Made by a program: the position numbers and the translations under genes
In this document: positions 8,375-16,466 of the stretch, in pieces
How the letters are laid out: the number at the start of each line of letters is the position of its first letter
Numbering within the stretch: position 1 is the stretch's first letter
NCBI GenBank assembly: GCA_038204185.1
Contig: JBBRDE010000018.1
Span: 1 to 32,041, forward strand
DNA: 32,041 nt
Source of the DNA: Salmonirosea sp038204185
GTDB taxonomy: Bacteria > Bacteroidota > Bacteroidia > Cytophagales > Spirosomataceae
Direction: 5' to 3'
Notes under the pieces: generated by a model
Databases searched by the model: none
Told to the model about the DNA's origin: nothing
What the model saw: only the letters and a program-made list of their open reading frames with translations

Positions 8375-9901
8375 TTAAAGTCCAAATCCGAGCGCAAATC
8401 CTTTCACACCGAAGGGAAGACCACCAATCTGGAATGCACTACCATTCATCAAGTTGATTTTGTAGAAACCCGTTACACCACCCGTGGTCAGGAATGCGTA
8501 GGCATCGCCCGAGGTACCACCGATGTCGAATCCATTGGCTGCGTCGACCGTAATTCCCAGCGGACCGATTTCCTGCAAACCGCCCGCGTTGGGAGGATCC
8601 TGCTTGAACAGCTTGCTCGACTGGCTATCGATATCGTACAGCACCGTAGACGTAGTACCCGCAAAGCTATTTGTATAGGCCGCCCCGTTGACAAATGGGA
8701 TAGCTGAGCCTACTGCCGGGGTGAGCGTACCATCTACGATGGCGGCGCCCGTCATCACGTTGACCCGAAGGTTCTGGCGGTTGTTACTCACAATGCGCAG
8801 ACGATCGGCTACGGGGTTGAAATCCACCCCGAAGCTAGTACCATTCAGGGGTTCGCTGATGGTCGATATTAGAGTGGCGGCACCATTGGAAAGATTGATG
8901 CCGTACAGTACTCCATTACTACCCAGAGCGTGGAGCTGCCCATTCACGGGCCGGAAGTCAATGCCTTCGATGTTAACTCCCGAGGGTAGGCCGGTGATCG
9001 GCTTGGTAATGGTGGTAAGGGGGAAAACCCTAGGATTAAAAATATGCAGTGTGTTGGTCAAATCCACCACATAGGCTACGGGCCGGGTAGGGATGGCGAT
9101 GCCGGTGATAGTTCCCGAAGGCAGGTCACCCAGTTTCTGCAGCCTTCCGGTCATCAGATTCACATAATTCAGTTCCCACCTGCCGCCGAACTGCACGGAG
9201 GCAATGCCGTAGTTGTTATCCGCTGAAATATCGAAACCGCCCACGGCCGAAATGTCAAGTCCTAAGGGACCCACTTCTTGTAGAGTGCCGTCATTGGGAG
9301 GATTTTGCAGGTACAGTTTGTCGGTCGTGGCATCAATGTCATAGAGTTGAGTCGAGGTGGTACCCGCAAAGCTGTTGGTGTAAGCCACTGCGGCTACCAT
9401 AGGGTTAGGGTAACCGTTCAGATTCCCATCTATGGAAACCACTGCGCCCGTTTCAGGATGCAGTCGCAAATCCTGCGTGGTATTGGTCACTAGCCTGATC
9501 CGATCCACGGTGGGATTGAAATCAAAGCCAATATTCGTACCCGCGATAGCGGGCGTGAAAGGGCCCGTACCCAGCGCTGTGGCGGCTCCGGATTGTAAGT
9601 TGATATGATAGATACGACTGGTACTCCCCACGCCATACAATTGCCCGGTGGCCGGACGAAAATCAATGCCTAGTAGCGTTTCGCCATTTTGCAGACCTGT
9701 AATGGAAATGGTACGCAGTGGGGAGGCCGTATTCCTTACATTCAATTCGTACATCTGATTGGCGTCGGTCAAGGCGTAAAATACCTGATCGGGTAGGGTG
9801 GGAGCCGTGGGAGGGAGGCGGTGGTCCTCACAAGACTGCATGAAAAGTCCGAGAGCCAGGGCGAAGCACGGCATCAGCCATTTTTTTGCAAAATTTTTCA
9901 T
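8375..9901 (-). CDS. Lipoprotein with tandem DUF4394 units
   Basis: 508 residues. A signal peptide ends in a lipobox-like QSC (Cys24), so it is probably a lipoprotein. The rest is two copies of one ~230-residue DUF4394 unit: about 40-270 and 273-508. Matching landmarks are GIDFRPATGQLYG versus GIDFRPVNGQLHA, GFDFNPTVDRIRLV versus GVDFNPVADRLRIV, and a shared AYTNSFAGTTST. Both end with a LQE(V/I)GPLG motif and a FDI strand. DUF4394 is predicted to form a beta-propeller; its function is unknown and no catalytic residues stand out. It is a single-gene unit with its own terminator, preceded by a nested inverted repeat at 9911-9949. Confidence 0.9.
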   Translation of the reverse strand: MKNFAKKWLMPCFALALGLFMQSCEDHRLPPTAPTLPDQVFYALTDANQMYELNVRNTASPLRTISITGLQNGETLLGIDFRPATGQLYGVGSTSRIYHINLQSGAATALGTGPFTPAIAGTNIGFDFNPTVDRIRLVTNTTQDLRLHPETGAVVSIDGNLNGYPNPMVAAVAYTNSFAGTTSTQLYDIDATTDKLYLQNPPNDGTLQEVGPLGLDISAVGGFDISADNNYGIASVQFGGRWELNYVNLMTGRLQKLGDLPSGTITGIAIPTRPVAYVVDLTNTLHIFNPRVFPLTTITKPITGLPSGVNIEGIDFRPVNGQLHALGSNGVLYGINLSNGAATLISTISEPLNGTSFGVDFNPVADRLRIVSNNRQNLRVNVMTGAAIVDGTLTPAVGSAIPFVNGAAYTNSFAGTTSTVLYDIDSQSSKLFKQDPPNAGGLQEIGPLGITVDAANGFDIGGTSGDAYAFLTTGGVTGFYKINLMNGSAFQIGGLPFGVKGFALGFGL

Positions 9902-9910
9902 TAGGAAAGT

Positions 9911-9949
9911 TAGTTAGAGGTTATAAAACGAGATAACTCGCTCTAACTA
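9911..9949 (-). promoter_or_regulatory. Nested inverted repeat just upstream of the DUF4394 start
   Basis: TAGTTAGAG (9911-9919) pairs with CTCTAACTA (9941-9949), and inside it GTTAT (9920-9924) pairs with ATAAC (9933-9937), giving a 14-bp stem with a small bulge and an 8-base loop. It begins 10 bases before the ATG at 9901. The position suits a 5'-UTR structure or operator controlling this gene; function is inferred. Confidence 0.45.
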
Positions 9950-10324
9950 CGTAAATAGTGGGCCTGTGGATTAGTGTCGATACAAATAGTATTCTTTTTT
10001 TTAGTGTTCGAGTAAGCTCAACCTTCTCAAACAGAGCTATTCGTCGAAGCCTAACTCGGAAACCGTCCCATTAGTAAATCAACCTCTGCCCACCGTTTAA
10101 AAAAAATAAACAGGTGGGGGAGCACCCAAGTTTTTCCTTGCGTATTGTATTCAGAGGAGGTGTGGAAACAATTCTACGTATTGATGAAATGAGGTTTAAT
10201 GATTCAGAATAGGCGATTTTCAAAATACTCAAAATCAATTAATTAATTCAAGAGTAGTGAGTGGCGGTGAATCATGGCACATAAATTGAAAGGGTAACCT
10301 AAACATCTCCATAAAACGATCATT
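9950..10324. other. Non-coding gap between DUF4394 gene and small membrane protein
   Basis: A divergent promoter region is expected here, serving both flanking genes. One imperfect hairpin is visible: CCCACCGTTT (10089-10098) with AAACAGGTGGG (10108-10118) around an A-rich loop. The only longer open frame (minus strand, crossing into the small membrane gene) has no protein-like features. No exact TAnnTTTG box was found. Confidence 0.4.
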
Positions 10325-10507
10325 ATGAACACGAAACAGGTTTTTGGTATAATACTTACTGTTCTGGGAATTGGCGCGTTGATTTACACTGGCGTTCAGG
10401 TAATGGATCAGGGAAAGGATCAATTCAAAGTATTGATTGTCACCGGAATCCTCGGACTTGTTTTCTTCTCGTCGGGAATCAAACTTATTCAGGCGACGAA
10501 AGAATAA
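10325..10507 (+). CDS. Small two-helix membrane protein
   Basis: 60 residues with two hydrophobic segments, about 5-24 (VFGIILTVLGIGALIYTGVQV) and about 36-54 (VLIVTGILGLVFFSSGIKLI), separated by a short charged loop (MDQGKDQFK). The Gly-rich helix pattern and the clean ATG start support a real gene. Small proteins of this type are common in Cytophagales and have no known function. It stands alone between opposite-strand genes. Confidence 0.7.
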   Translation: MNTKQVFGIILTVLGIGALIYTGVQVMDQGKDQFKVLIVTGILGLVFFSSGIKLIQATKE

Positions 10508-10545
10508 TAAGCTGCTGCTTTCGGTGGCTGCACCACGTCTAGTTC

Positions 10546-10989
10546 CTACTTCGCGGGCATCATATTACGGATGGCGCTGATTTTCCATTGGCCCCTGTGT
10601 TTTACCACCATGAAGGTACTCCACATGTGTCTGGGAGTTCCGTCATCGTTTTGGATCACGTAGCGAGCATCAGCCATGGCGCTTTGTGGACTGAGAAAGC
10701 GTATTTTCTCTACCGTTAGTGTGCGGGTACCGGGTTTGGTGGCCGAACTGCGGATCATACCGGTTACGGCTTCACCGATGCCAGTGCGCCATTCGCCCGT
10801 TGAAACCAGTTGGTCCACGTCGGCGGTCAGGATGCGTTTAAGCAGTACCGTGTCCTGCTTCTCCCGGGCCTCCGAGTAGGCATCGACCAAGTCATAAATA
10901 GCCTTGTTGTCTTTGGTAGGGGTACCCTGGCCCCGCACGAACGTTGCGGCCAGGGTACCTACCAGTATAAAGAGTGCCAGCTTTTTCAT
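10546..10989 (-). CDS. Exported SgcJ/SnoaL-like (NTF2-fold) protein
   Basis: 147 residues from ATG 10989, starting MKKLALFILVGTLAATFVRG, a typical signal peptide. A GTG at 11001 would add four residues and overlap the upstream gene; the ATG, which sits just past the upstream stop (10994-10996), is preferred. The mature part matches the SgcJ/EcaC and DUF4440-type cone-shaped NTF2 fold: AIYDLVDAYSEAREKQDTVLLKRIL at the front, then the strand DARYVIQNDDGTPRHMWSTFMVVKHRGQWKISAIRN (quoted here only for its ends) at the back. Such proteins bind small hydrophobic ligands; no catalytic residue can be assigned. It probably shares a transcript with the metalloprotease upstream. Confidence 0.82.
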   Translation of the reverse strand: MKKLALFILVGTLAATFVRGQGTPTKDNKAIYDLVDAYSEAREKQDTVLLKRILTADVDQLVSTGEWRTGIGEAVTGMIRSSATKPGTRTLTVEKIRFLSPQSAMADARYVIQNDDGTPRHMWSTFMVVKHRGQWKISAIRNMMPAK

Positions 10990-10993
10990 AGGA

Positions 10994-13480
10994 TTATTCA
11001 CTTTTACCTGGATTTAAGATCGTGTTGATACGCACTAATGAATCCTGCACGTGATACCGGGAAAGCGCATCTTTGTGCCGATTTTGCGTGCTCTTCAATT
11101 GCTGTTGCAGCTTCCCCAGTTCGCCCCGGGCAATCGACCGAATATCCGACTGACTCATCGATACGGGCGTACCAAAGCGACTGACGGTTGGTTTTTCGTT
11201 AAGCAAATAGTTCATCCGGTCGAGGTAGGCTTTCTGTAAGTTGCGGCGGTAGATATCGATTTCCATACCCTTGTAGGCTTCGTTCCAGATTCCCCTTTGC
11301 AGTTGACTCACCATATCAAGGGCGTTATACTTCACGCTTGTCACCTCATTTTCCATGAGCCGGGCCAGACGGTCGGGCGAGAGCAAACTGTTTAGGTGCC
11401 GTACCTGTAGCAGGCGGATTTCGTCCACATGGTTGGCGTGATGGATGTTGCGCGATATTTTTGACTCGTGCAGCCAGTCCGGTGAGGCAAATGCGTTGGT
11501 CAATAGCCAGTTTAGCGAAGCGGTCTGGGTTTTGGCATCTACGGGTGTAAAGATGTACCCTTGCTGATTGGGTTTCAGGCGGTTTTCATTCACACCGCCC
11601 ACATTAGTTACCACGTGGCCTATGTAGCGGCTCCATACGTCGAGGAGTTCGTCGTACAGCTCGCTCAGGTCTTGGTAATCGTTGGTTTTTGCCGCGGTCC
11701 ATTTGTACAGCTCGGGAGCGACTGATTTCAGGTTTTTAAGTCCATAGGTGCTTGCCTGCACCAAATCGGCCCCCACGTTCTCGGTCTGGCTTTCGGGATC
11801 GTAGCCCCCGCTACCACTGCCGAAGCGGTACATGGGGTTGTCTGATTTTTCGTTGATCCATTTTGAGAGGGTAGGTACTTCCGCTTCCGGATTGTTGGCC
11901 TCGGGCAGGTAGCGGTAGCCCCAATTGATGACGTAGTGATCGTAAGGCCCCAATTGGCGCACGAAGCGGATATTTTTATCTCCGGGCTGGGCCACGTAGT
12001 TGTAGCGGGCGTAGTCCATGATGGTGGCCGCGATGCCGTATTTCTGGGTAAATGTGCCCGAGCGGAGCGAGTCGGTCGGGTAGGCCGAACTGGCCTTCAT
12101 GTTGTGCGGTAGGCCGAGCGCGTGACCTACTTCGTGAGTAATCACCTCTTTCATCATCTCACCCAGGTCGTCCATGGGCGTGTCCAGGGTACGGGCGGAG
12201 GGGTTGGCCGCACCGGTTTCCAGTAAATAGCGGTTGCGGTAGGAACGCAGGTGATTGTGGTACCAGATGATGTCGCTCTCGATGATTTCGCCGGAACGAG
12301 GATCAGACACGCTCGGGCCGACGGCGTTGCGGGTAGTGCTGGCCACGTACCGAATCACCGAGTAGCGGACGTCCTCGGGACTGAAATCAGGATCTTCTGC
12401 GAGGGTGGGTGGATCTTTGGCGATGATGGCGTTTTTGAAGCCCGCCGTCTCAAAGGCCTCCTGCCATTGCTCCACGCCTGCCTTGATGTAGGGGCGCAGC
12501 TTGTCGGGCGTGGCGGGATCAAGGTAGTACACGATGGGTTTCACCGGTTCCACTAGTTCGCCGCGCTGGTAGGCTGCGATATCTTTGGGGATCAGTTTCC
12601 AACGGCGGATGTAGGATTTCTCATCGGCTTTCAAAGCTTCGGAGCCGTAGTCGAGTTGCTTGATATTAAAGTACCCCACGCGGTAATCGTTGATGCGGGG
12701 CTGCATGGGTACCCTGGGCAGTAATACCATCGACTGATTCACCAGAACACTGATCGCACCCGTTTCGGAGTTGGAAGGCGGCTCGGCAGCATCATAAGTG
12801 AAATCTTGCTTGACCTCGATATTCATGGGGAAGCTTTTGACACTTTGGATAAAACTGCGGCTGTCGTCCAACTTACTCACCTTGTAGTTTTTGCGCATAT
12901 CGGCGTTCAGACCGCTGAACGTTTTAACATCGCTGTTAAAGAATTTAGTCACATCGATCACGTAGCCCGACGAATCACTGGAAAGCGCGGCAATGTCGAA
13001 GGCGAAAATGGTGGGTTGGTAGTTGTTGGCCTGCACCGAAATATTGATCGGCAGCGAATCGGCGGCCACGGAACCGTACGATTTAGTCTTGAGCACCAGC
13101 TTGTCGCCGAATTTCTGCCATTCCACCATTTGCTCGTTGACGGAGGAACCCGCGTTGACGTATCCTCCCCCTAACCCGGAGGGTAGGCCGGCTAACCGGC
13201 TCACCCACAGAAAGTCGCGCTTCAGCAGCGAGTCAGGAATTTCATAGAAGTATTTTTCTCCTACCTTATGCACTGTGAACACCCCCTGATCGGATACGGC
13301 CTCCTTGGTGATTACTGCTTTGTAGGGTTTCATGCCCGTCTTGGGCTTCGTTTTATCGCTGGTGTCGGCTTTGGCCGCGGCCGTTTTGGGGGGTGCCTGA
13401 GGGACTTTCGACGAAGAACAAGCTACTTGCAACGCGGCCATGGAGAAAGCTAAAGCAACAGTCTTATACAATTTTGACAT
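10994..13480 (-). CDS. Zinc-dependent metalloprotease lipoprotein (DUF5117/DUF5118)
   Basis: 828 residues. A signal peptide ends at Cys21 (LQVACSSS), making it a likely lipoprotein. After an Ala/Lys/Pro-rich linker (about 25-50) comes a DUF5118-like region (YFYEIPDSLLKRDFLWVSRLAG), then DUF5117, then the catalytic domain with HEVGHALGLPHN: His449, Glu450, His453 and His459 form the extended gluzincin/metzincin-like zinc motif HExGHxxGxxH. A conserved YGIAATIMDYARYNYVAQPGD segment follows, as in the metzincin Met-turn. The length agrees with the family, which is common in Bacteroidota. It would cleave proteins in the periplasm or at the cell surface. It is the first gene of a pair with the SgcJ-like protein. 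Confidence 0.93.
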   Translation of the reverse strand: MSKLYKTVALAFSMAALQVACSSSKVPQAPPKTAAAKADTSDKTKPKTGMKPYKAVITKEAVSDQGVFTVHKVGEKYFYEIPDSLLKRDFLWVSRLAGLPSGLGGGYVNAGSSVNEQMVEWQKFGDKLVLKTKSYGSVAADSLPINISVQANNYQPTIFAFDIAALSSDSSGYVIDVTKFFNSDVKTFSGLNADMRKNYKVSKLDDSRSFIQSVKSFPMNIEVKQDFTYDAAEPPSNSETGAISVLVNQSMVLLPRVPMQPRINDYRVGYFNIKQLDYGSEALKADEKSYIRRWKLIPKDIAAYQRGELVEPVKPIVYYLDPATPDKLRPYIKAGVEQWQEAFETAGFKNAIIAKDPPTLAEDPDFSPEDVRYSVIRYVASTTRNAVGPSVSDPRSGEIIESDIIWYHNHLRSYRNRYLLETGAANPSARTLDTPMDDLGEMMKEVITHEVGHALGLPHNMKASSAYPTDSLRSGTFTQKYGIAATIMDYARYNYVAQPGDKNIRFVRQLGPYDHYVINWGYRYLPEANNPEAEVPTLSKWINEKSDNPMYRFGSGSGGYDPESQTENVGADLVQASTYGLKNLKSVAPELYKWTAAKTNDYQDLSELYDELLDVWSRYIGHVVTNVGGVNENRLKPNQQGYIFTPVDAKTQTASLNWLLTNAFASPDWLHESKISRNIHHANHVDEIRLLQVRHLNSLLSPDRLARLMENEVTSVKYNALDMVSQLQRGIWNEAYKGMEIDIYRRNLQKAYLDRMNYLLNEKPTVSRFGTPVSMSQSDIRSIARGELGKLQQQLKSTQNRHKDALSRYHVQDSLVRINTILNPGKSE

Positions 13481-13673
13481 TAATTTTTTGTATTATTTAT
13501 TGATAAAAGTACGAAAAAGCCCTGTTTTAGAAGAATCTGTTAAAGATAGGGCCTATTTGTAAAAATCCCTGACTTGCCGAAAGTGGAAAACAGAATGAGC
13601 ATTAATCATTCTCTGGGATCAGTAAGAGTGCCCGGACACCCGACTTTGGGTAGAAACAAACTACCTGGTTAAC
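13481..13673. promoter_or_regulatory. Divergent intergenic region between metalloprotease and cupin genes
   Basis: 193 bases separate two outward-facing starts, so promoters for both must lie here. An AT-rich segment next to the metalloprotease start contains, on its strand, TACTTTTA, one base off TAnnTTTG. A small inverted repeat, AGAATGA/TCATTCT (13592-13611), lies in the presumed cupin leader. Regulator binding is inferred only. Confidence 0.35.
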
Positions 13674-14456
13674 ATGAAAGTACTCCGAGTGTTCGAAGTG
13701 AAATCCCTGTTCTTACTATTTCTGATTCCGCTATGGGGAGTGGCGCAAAAGCAACAAATCGTGGCTGATGTCTACGGATGGGACAAAGTTCCGGTTAAAA
13801 AATCCGCAAATTCTCAGCAGCGGGTCCTGATGGAAGGGGCTACCCCGGCGTTCAAACACGTAAAAGTACATGCCACCACCGTATCCGCAGGGAAGGCCTC
13901 GCATGCCGGTCATGCTCACGCGGATGAGGAACTGATTATCGTGAAGGAAGGACAATTGACCTTATCGATCAAAGGAAAAACCGAAACGTTGGAAAAGGGC
14001 AGCGTCGCGCTGATTGTGCCCAACGACGAACACGCCCTCTCCAACCAAAGTGCCGCTCCCGTTACCTACTACATCATGCGTTACGAAACCGAAAATCCCC
14101 AGCCGGCGCGCAGCACGAAAGCCGGAGGCTCATTTGTAAAACACTGGAACGACCTTGAATACAAGAACAATGAAAAAGGCGGAAGGCGTAATGTATTTGA
14201 TACTGCTACGCCCCACTCAGAACGCTTTGAAATGCACATCACCACACTGAACGAAGGCTTGATGAGCCATCCCCCGCATACGCACAAAGCCGCCGAAATT
14301 CTGCTGTTGGTCGAAGGACGAGCCGAGGAAAGTATTAATGGAAAGTGGATTTCGGCTGGGGTAGGGGACATCATCTTTTTGCAGTCACAGGTACCCCATG
14401 CCATTCGCAACACGGGAAAGGGTGCGGCTACCTACTTTGCTTTTCAGTTTGAATAA
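13674..14456 (+). CDS. Exported double-cupin protein
   Basis: 260 residues with a signal peptide (SLFLLFLIPLWGVAQ), so periplasmic or secreted. Two cupin barrels are visible. The first has the metal set His80, His82, Glu86 and His120 (GHAHADEEL ... PNDEHAL). The second has His202, His204, Glu208 and His242 (HPPHTHKAAEILLLVEG ... VPHAIRN). Both sites look intact. The bicupin arrangement resembles ureidoglycine aminohydrolase-like and quercetinase-like proteins, but these are usually cytoplasmic, so the reaction is unknown. It is probably a separate unit from the photolyase-like gene 190 bases downstream. Confidence 0.88.
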   Translation: MKVLRVFEVKSLFLLFLIPLWGVAQKQQIVADVYGWDKVPVKKSANSQQRVLMEGATPAFKHVKVHATTVSAGKASHAGHAHADEELIIVKEGQLTLSIKGKTETLEKGSVALIVPNDEHALSNQSAAPVTYYIMRYETENPQPARSTKAGGSFVKHWNDLEYKNNEKGGRRNVFDTATPHSERFEMHITTLNEGLMSHPPHTHKAAEILLLVEGRAEESINGKWISAGVGDIIFLQSQVPHAIRNTGKGAATYFAFQFE

Positions 14457-14646
14457 AAAGGCAACCCGCCTACTGCCCAAATCAAAGACAGTAGTGATTA
14501 TTTTAGGAGAATCAAACACGGGAGCTGCGTAGGAACACCTGGGGTAGGTCAGCAAAACCGGGCAAACGTCGGGGGCGGTAGTTCCGAACAATCCGTATAC
14601 GGTAAGTGTTTTAGAATAACAAAATCCCACCTTCTTGATTTCTAAA

Positions 14647-16161
14647 ATGAGTTCACCACACCCGCTTCACGTGGTCTGGTTCAAGCGCGACCTGCGCCTT
14701 CAGGATCATGCCCCACTCAAAGCAGCGCTTAAAGACGGGCATTCGGTGCTTCTGCTGTACATTTGGGAGCCTTCCTTGTTGCGTGACCCGCACTATTCAG
14801 GGAGGCACTGGCAGTTTGTAGCTGAGTCGCTCCGCTGCCTCGATCAGCAACTCGAACCGTACGCGGTCCGGGTCCGACAGCTGGCTGGGGAGGTTGTCCC
14901 TGTTCTGGAGCAAATCCATCGCCTGCGCGGACTGGCAACCCTGTATTCCCACGAAGAAACGGGCCTCCGAATCACCTACGACCGCGATAGAGCCGTGGCA
15001 AAATTTTGTCAGCAGCATCACATCGACTGGCAGCAGTACCAGCATAACGGCGTGCAGCGCGGATTGCCCAACCGCCAAACCTGGAAGGAAGACTGGCACA
15101 CCTACATGAATGCGCCCCTGGCGCAGCCCGCCCTGCCCCGGCTGATGTACGACTCCGCCCGAATCGAGCTGCCCCACGAGATCAGCGGTTGGCAGGAGCT
15201 TTCCCATACTCCTGAGGCAACACCCGAAAACATCCCCACCAGCCCCTTTCAGCCGGGGGGTGAGCAGGCGGCCCACCGGTATCTGAACAGTTTTTTTCAG
15301 GAAAGGGCCGAGGCTTACAGCCGCACCATATCCAAGCCCGAGGCCAGCCGGCGTGGTAGCGGGCGGCTTTCGCCTTACCTGGCTTGGGGGAATTTGTCGG
15401 TCCGCACGGTTTTCCGGTACTACCGCCAGGCATTGAGCGAGCAGCTCATTCCTCGCCGCAACCTGCTGGCCTTTGGCTCGCGGCTGCGGTGGCACTGCCA
15501 TTTCATTCAGAAATTCGAGAGCGAGGACCGCATGGAATTCGAGAATGTCAACCGGGCCTACGACGCTCAGGTAAAGGTTTTTGATGGGACAACGTTTAAC
15601 GCCTGGGCAAAGGGACGGACGGGCTTTCCGCTGGTGGACGCCTGCATGCGCTGTCTGCACCAGACGGGACATCTGAACTTCAGAATGCGGGCGATGCTGG
15701 TGTCCTTTCTCACCCACTTGCTGTGGCAGCCCTGGAAACCCGGAGCGGTGCACCTGGCGACGCTGTTTCTGGATTTTGAGCCGGGTATTCACTATGCCCA
15801 GTTTCAGATGCAGGCGGGCGTGACGGGGGTGAACACGGTCCGGATTTATAATCCTGTGAAGCAGTCCTACGACCATGATCCGGCGGGAGTGTTTATTTTG
15901 AAATGGGTACCTGAACTTGCCACCTGCCCGCCAGCCTTTTTGCACGAACCCTGGAAGATGACTCCCATGGAGCAGGAAATGCACGGGTTCAGGTTGGGTG
16001 TCGAGTATCCTGTGCCCATCGCGCGCTTCGCGGAGGCCCACCGCGAAGCGCGCGAACGGTTGTGGGCATTTCGGAAACAACCGGAAGTAAAAAAGGAAGG
16101 AGAGCGTATTTTGAAACGGCACGTGGTGCCGGGAGGCTCCCCTCCCCCCCCGGCGTGCTAA
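14647..16161 (+). CDS. Photolyase/cryptochrome-family flavoprotein
   Basis: 504 residues from ATG 14647 (a TTG at 14635 would add four). The N-terminal domain begins HVVWFKRDLRLQDHAPL, as in the photolyase antenna-binding Rossmann fold. The FAD-binding half shows GSGRLSPYLAWGNLS, RLRWHCHFIQKFE, AWAKGRTGFPLVDACMR and HLNFRMRAMLVSFLTHLL. Family members repair UV-induced pyrimidine dimers with light or act as light sensors. Aligning by eye with E. coli photolyase, the Trp359 equivalent is Trp363, but the Trp382 position is Phe386 and the Trp306 position is Lys310, so the classical electron-transfer triad is broken. The gene is GC-rich with a Pro-rich tail. Repair versus signalling cannot be decided. 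Confidence 0.93.
   Translation: MSSPHPLHVVWFKRDLRLQDHAPLKAALKDGHSVLLLYIWEPSLLRDPHYSGRHWQFVAESLRCLDQQLEPYAVRVRQLAGEVVPVLEQIHRLRGLATLYSHEETGLRITYDRDRAVAKFCQQHHIDWQQYQHNGVQRGLPNRQTWKEDWHTYMNAPLAQPALPRLMYDSARIELPHEISGWQELSHTPEATPENIPTSPFQPGGEQAAHRYLNSFFQERAEAYSRTISKPEASRRGSGRLSPYLAWGNLSVRTVFRYYRQALSEQLIPRRNLLAFGSRLRWHCHFIQKFESEDRMEFENVNRAYDAQVKVFDGTTFNAWAKGRTGFPLVDACMRCLHQTGHLNFRMRAMLVSFLTHLLWQPWKPGAVHLATLFLDFEPGIHYAQFQMQAGVTGVNTVRIYNPVKQSYDHDPAGVFILKWVPELATCPPAFLHEPWKMTPMEQEMHGFRLGVEYPVPIARFAEAHREARERLWAFRKQPEVKKEGERILKRHVVPGGSPPPPAC
16020..16054. repeat. Perfect 14-bp inverted repeat inside the photolyase-like gene
   Basis: CGCGCGCTTCGCGG (16020-16033) and CCGCGAAGCGCGCG (16041-16054) flank a 7-base loop. 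The stem is almost all G and C and encodes ARFAEAHREARER. It lies about 107 bases before the stop. It may simply reflect coding of an Ala/Arg/Glu helix, or be an inserted palindromic element or transcript-slowing hairpin. Confidence 0.5.
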
Positions 16162-16466
16162 GGGAGACCGAACCTTATGATCCGCACCAAAGGGTGCAGT
16201 AAGCAGGTACCTTGGAGAGAGAGTATTACTTTTCGGAGTTCACCTCACGCTTTGTGTAAACGTCCACTAGGGTGGGTGAATTTTTTGTATTTCCTGCCTA
16301 AGAATCAGTAGTCAGGCAAATTTAAACGATATTTAAAACGCCATGACGAACACCCCTGAATGGTTATAACGTCCGGTGCTCTTCATCGCTTTCTAACCGG
16401 GGTAGCTTCAGCTGATTTAAATTGCGTAATATTTGTCTTTCAATAAACACTGTAAGTTCTCAACCT
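16162..16466. other. Non-coding gap before the M14 peptidase gene
   Basis: This 305-base gap must contain the promoter for the M14 gene. About 34 bases before its ATG, AATATTTG (16427-16434) differs by one base from the Bacteroidota -7 box TAnnTTTG; no convincing -33 partner was seen. There is one GGTACC at about 16206 and no clear terminator for the photolyase-like gene. Confidence 0.35.

Noticed and set aside
9950..10324. Search for a tRNA, riboswitch or sRNA in the gap
   Set aside because: Only one imperfect A-looped hairpin was found, with no cloverleaf or recognisable riboswitch core.
10235..10423. 62-codon minus-strand frame before the small membrane protein
   Set aside because: It overlaps the better supported membrane protein gene and lacks protein-like structure.
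14797..16122. 441-codon open frame on the minus strand across the photolyase-like gene
   Set aside because: It is antisense to a gene with clear family motifs; the GC-rich codon usage of that gene keeps the opposite frame open, and the product has no recognisable domain.
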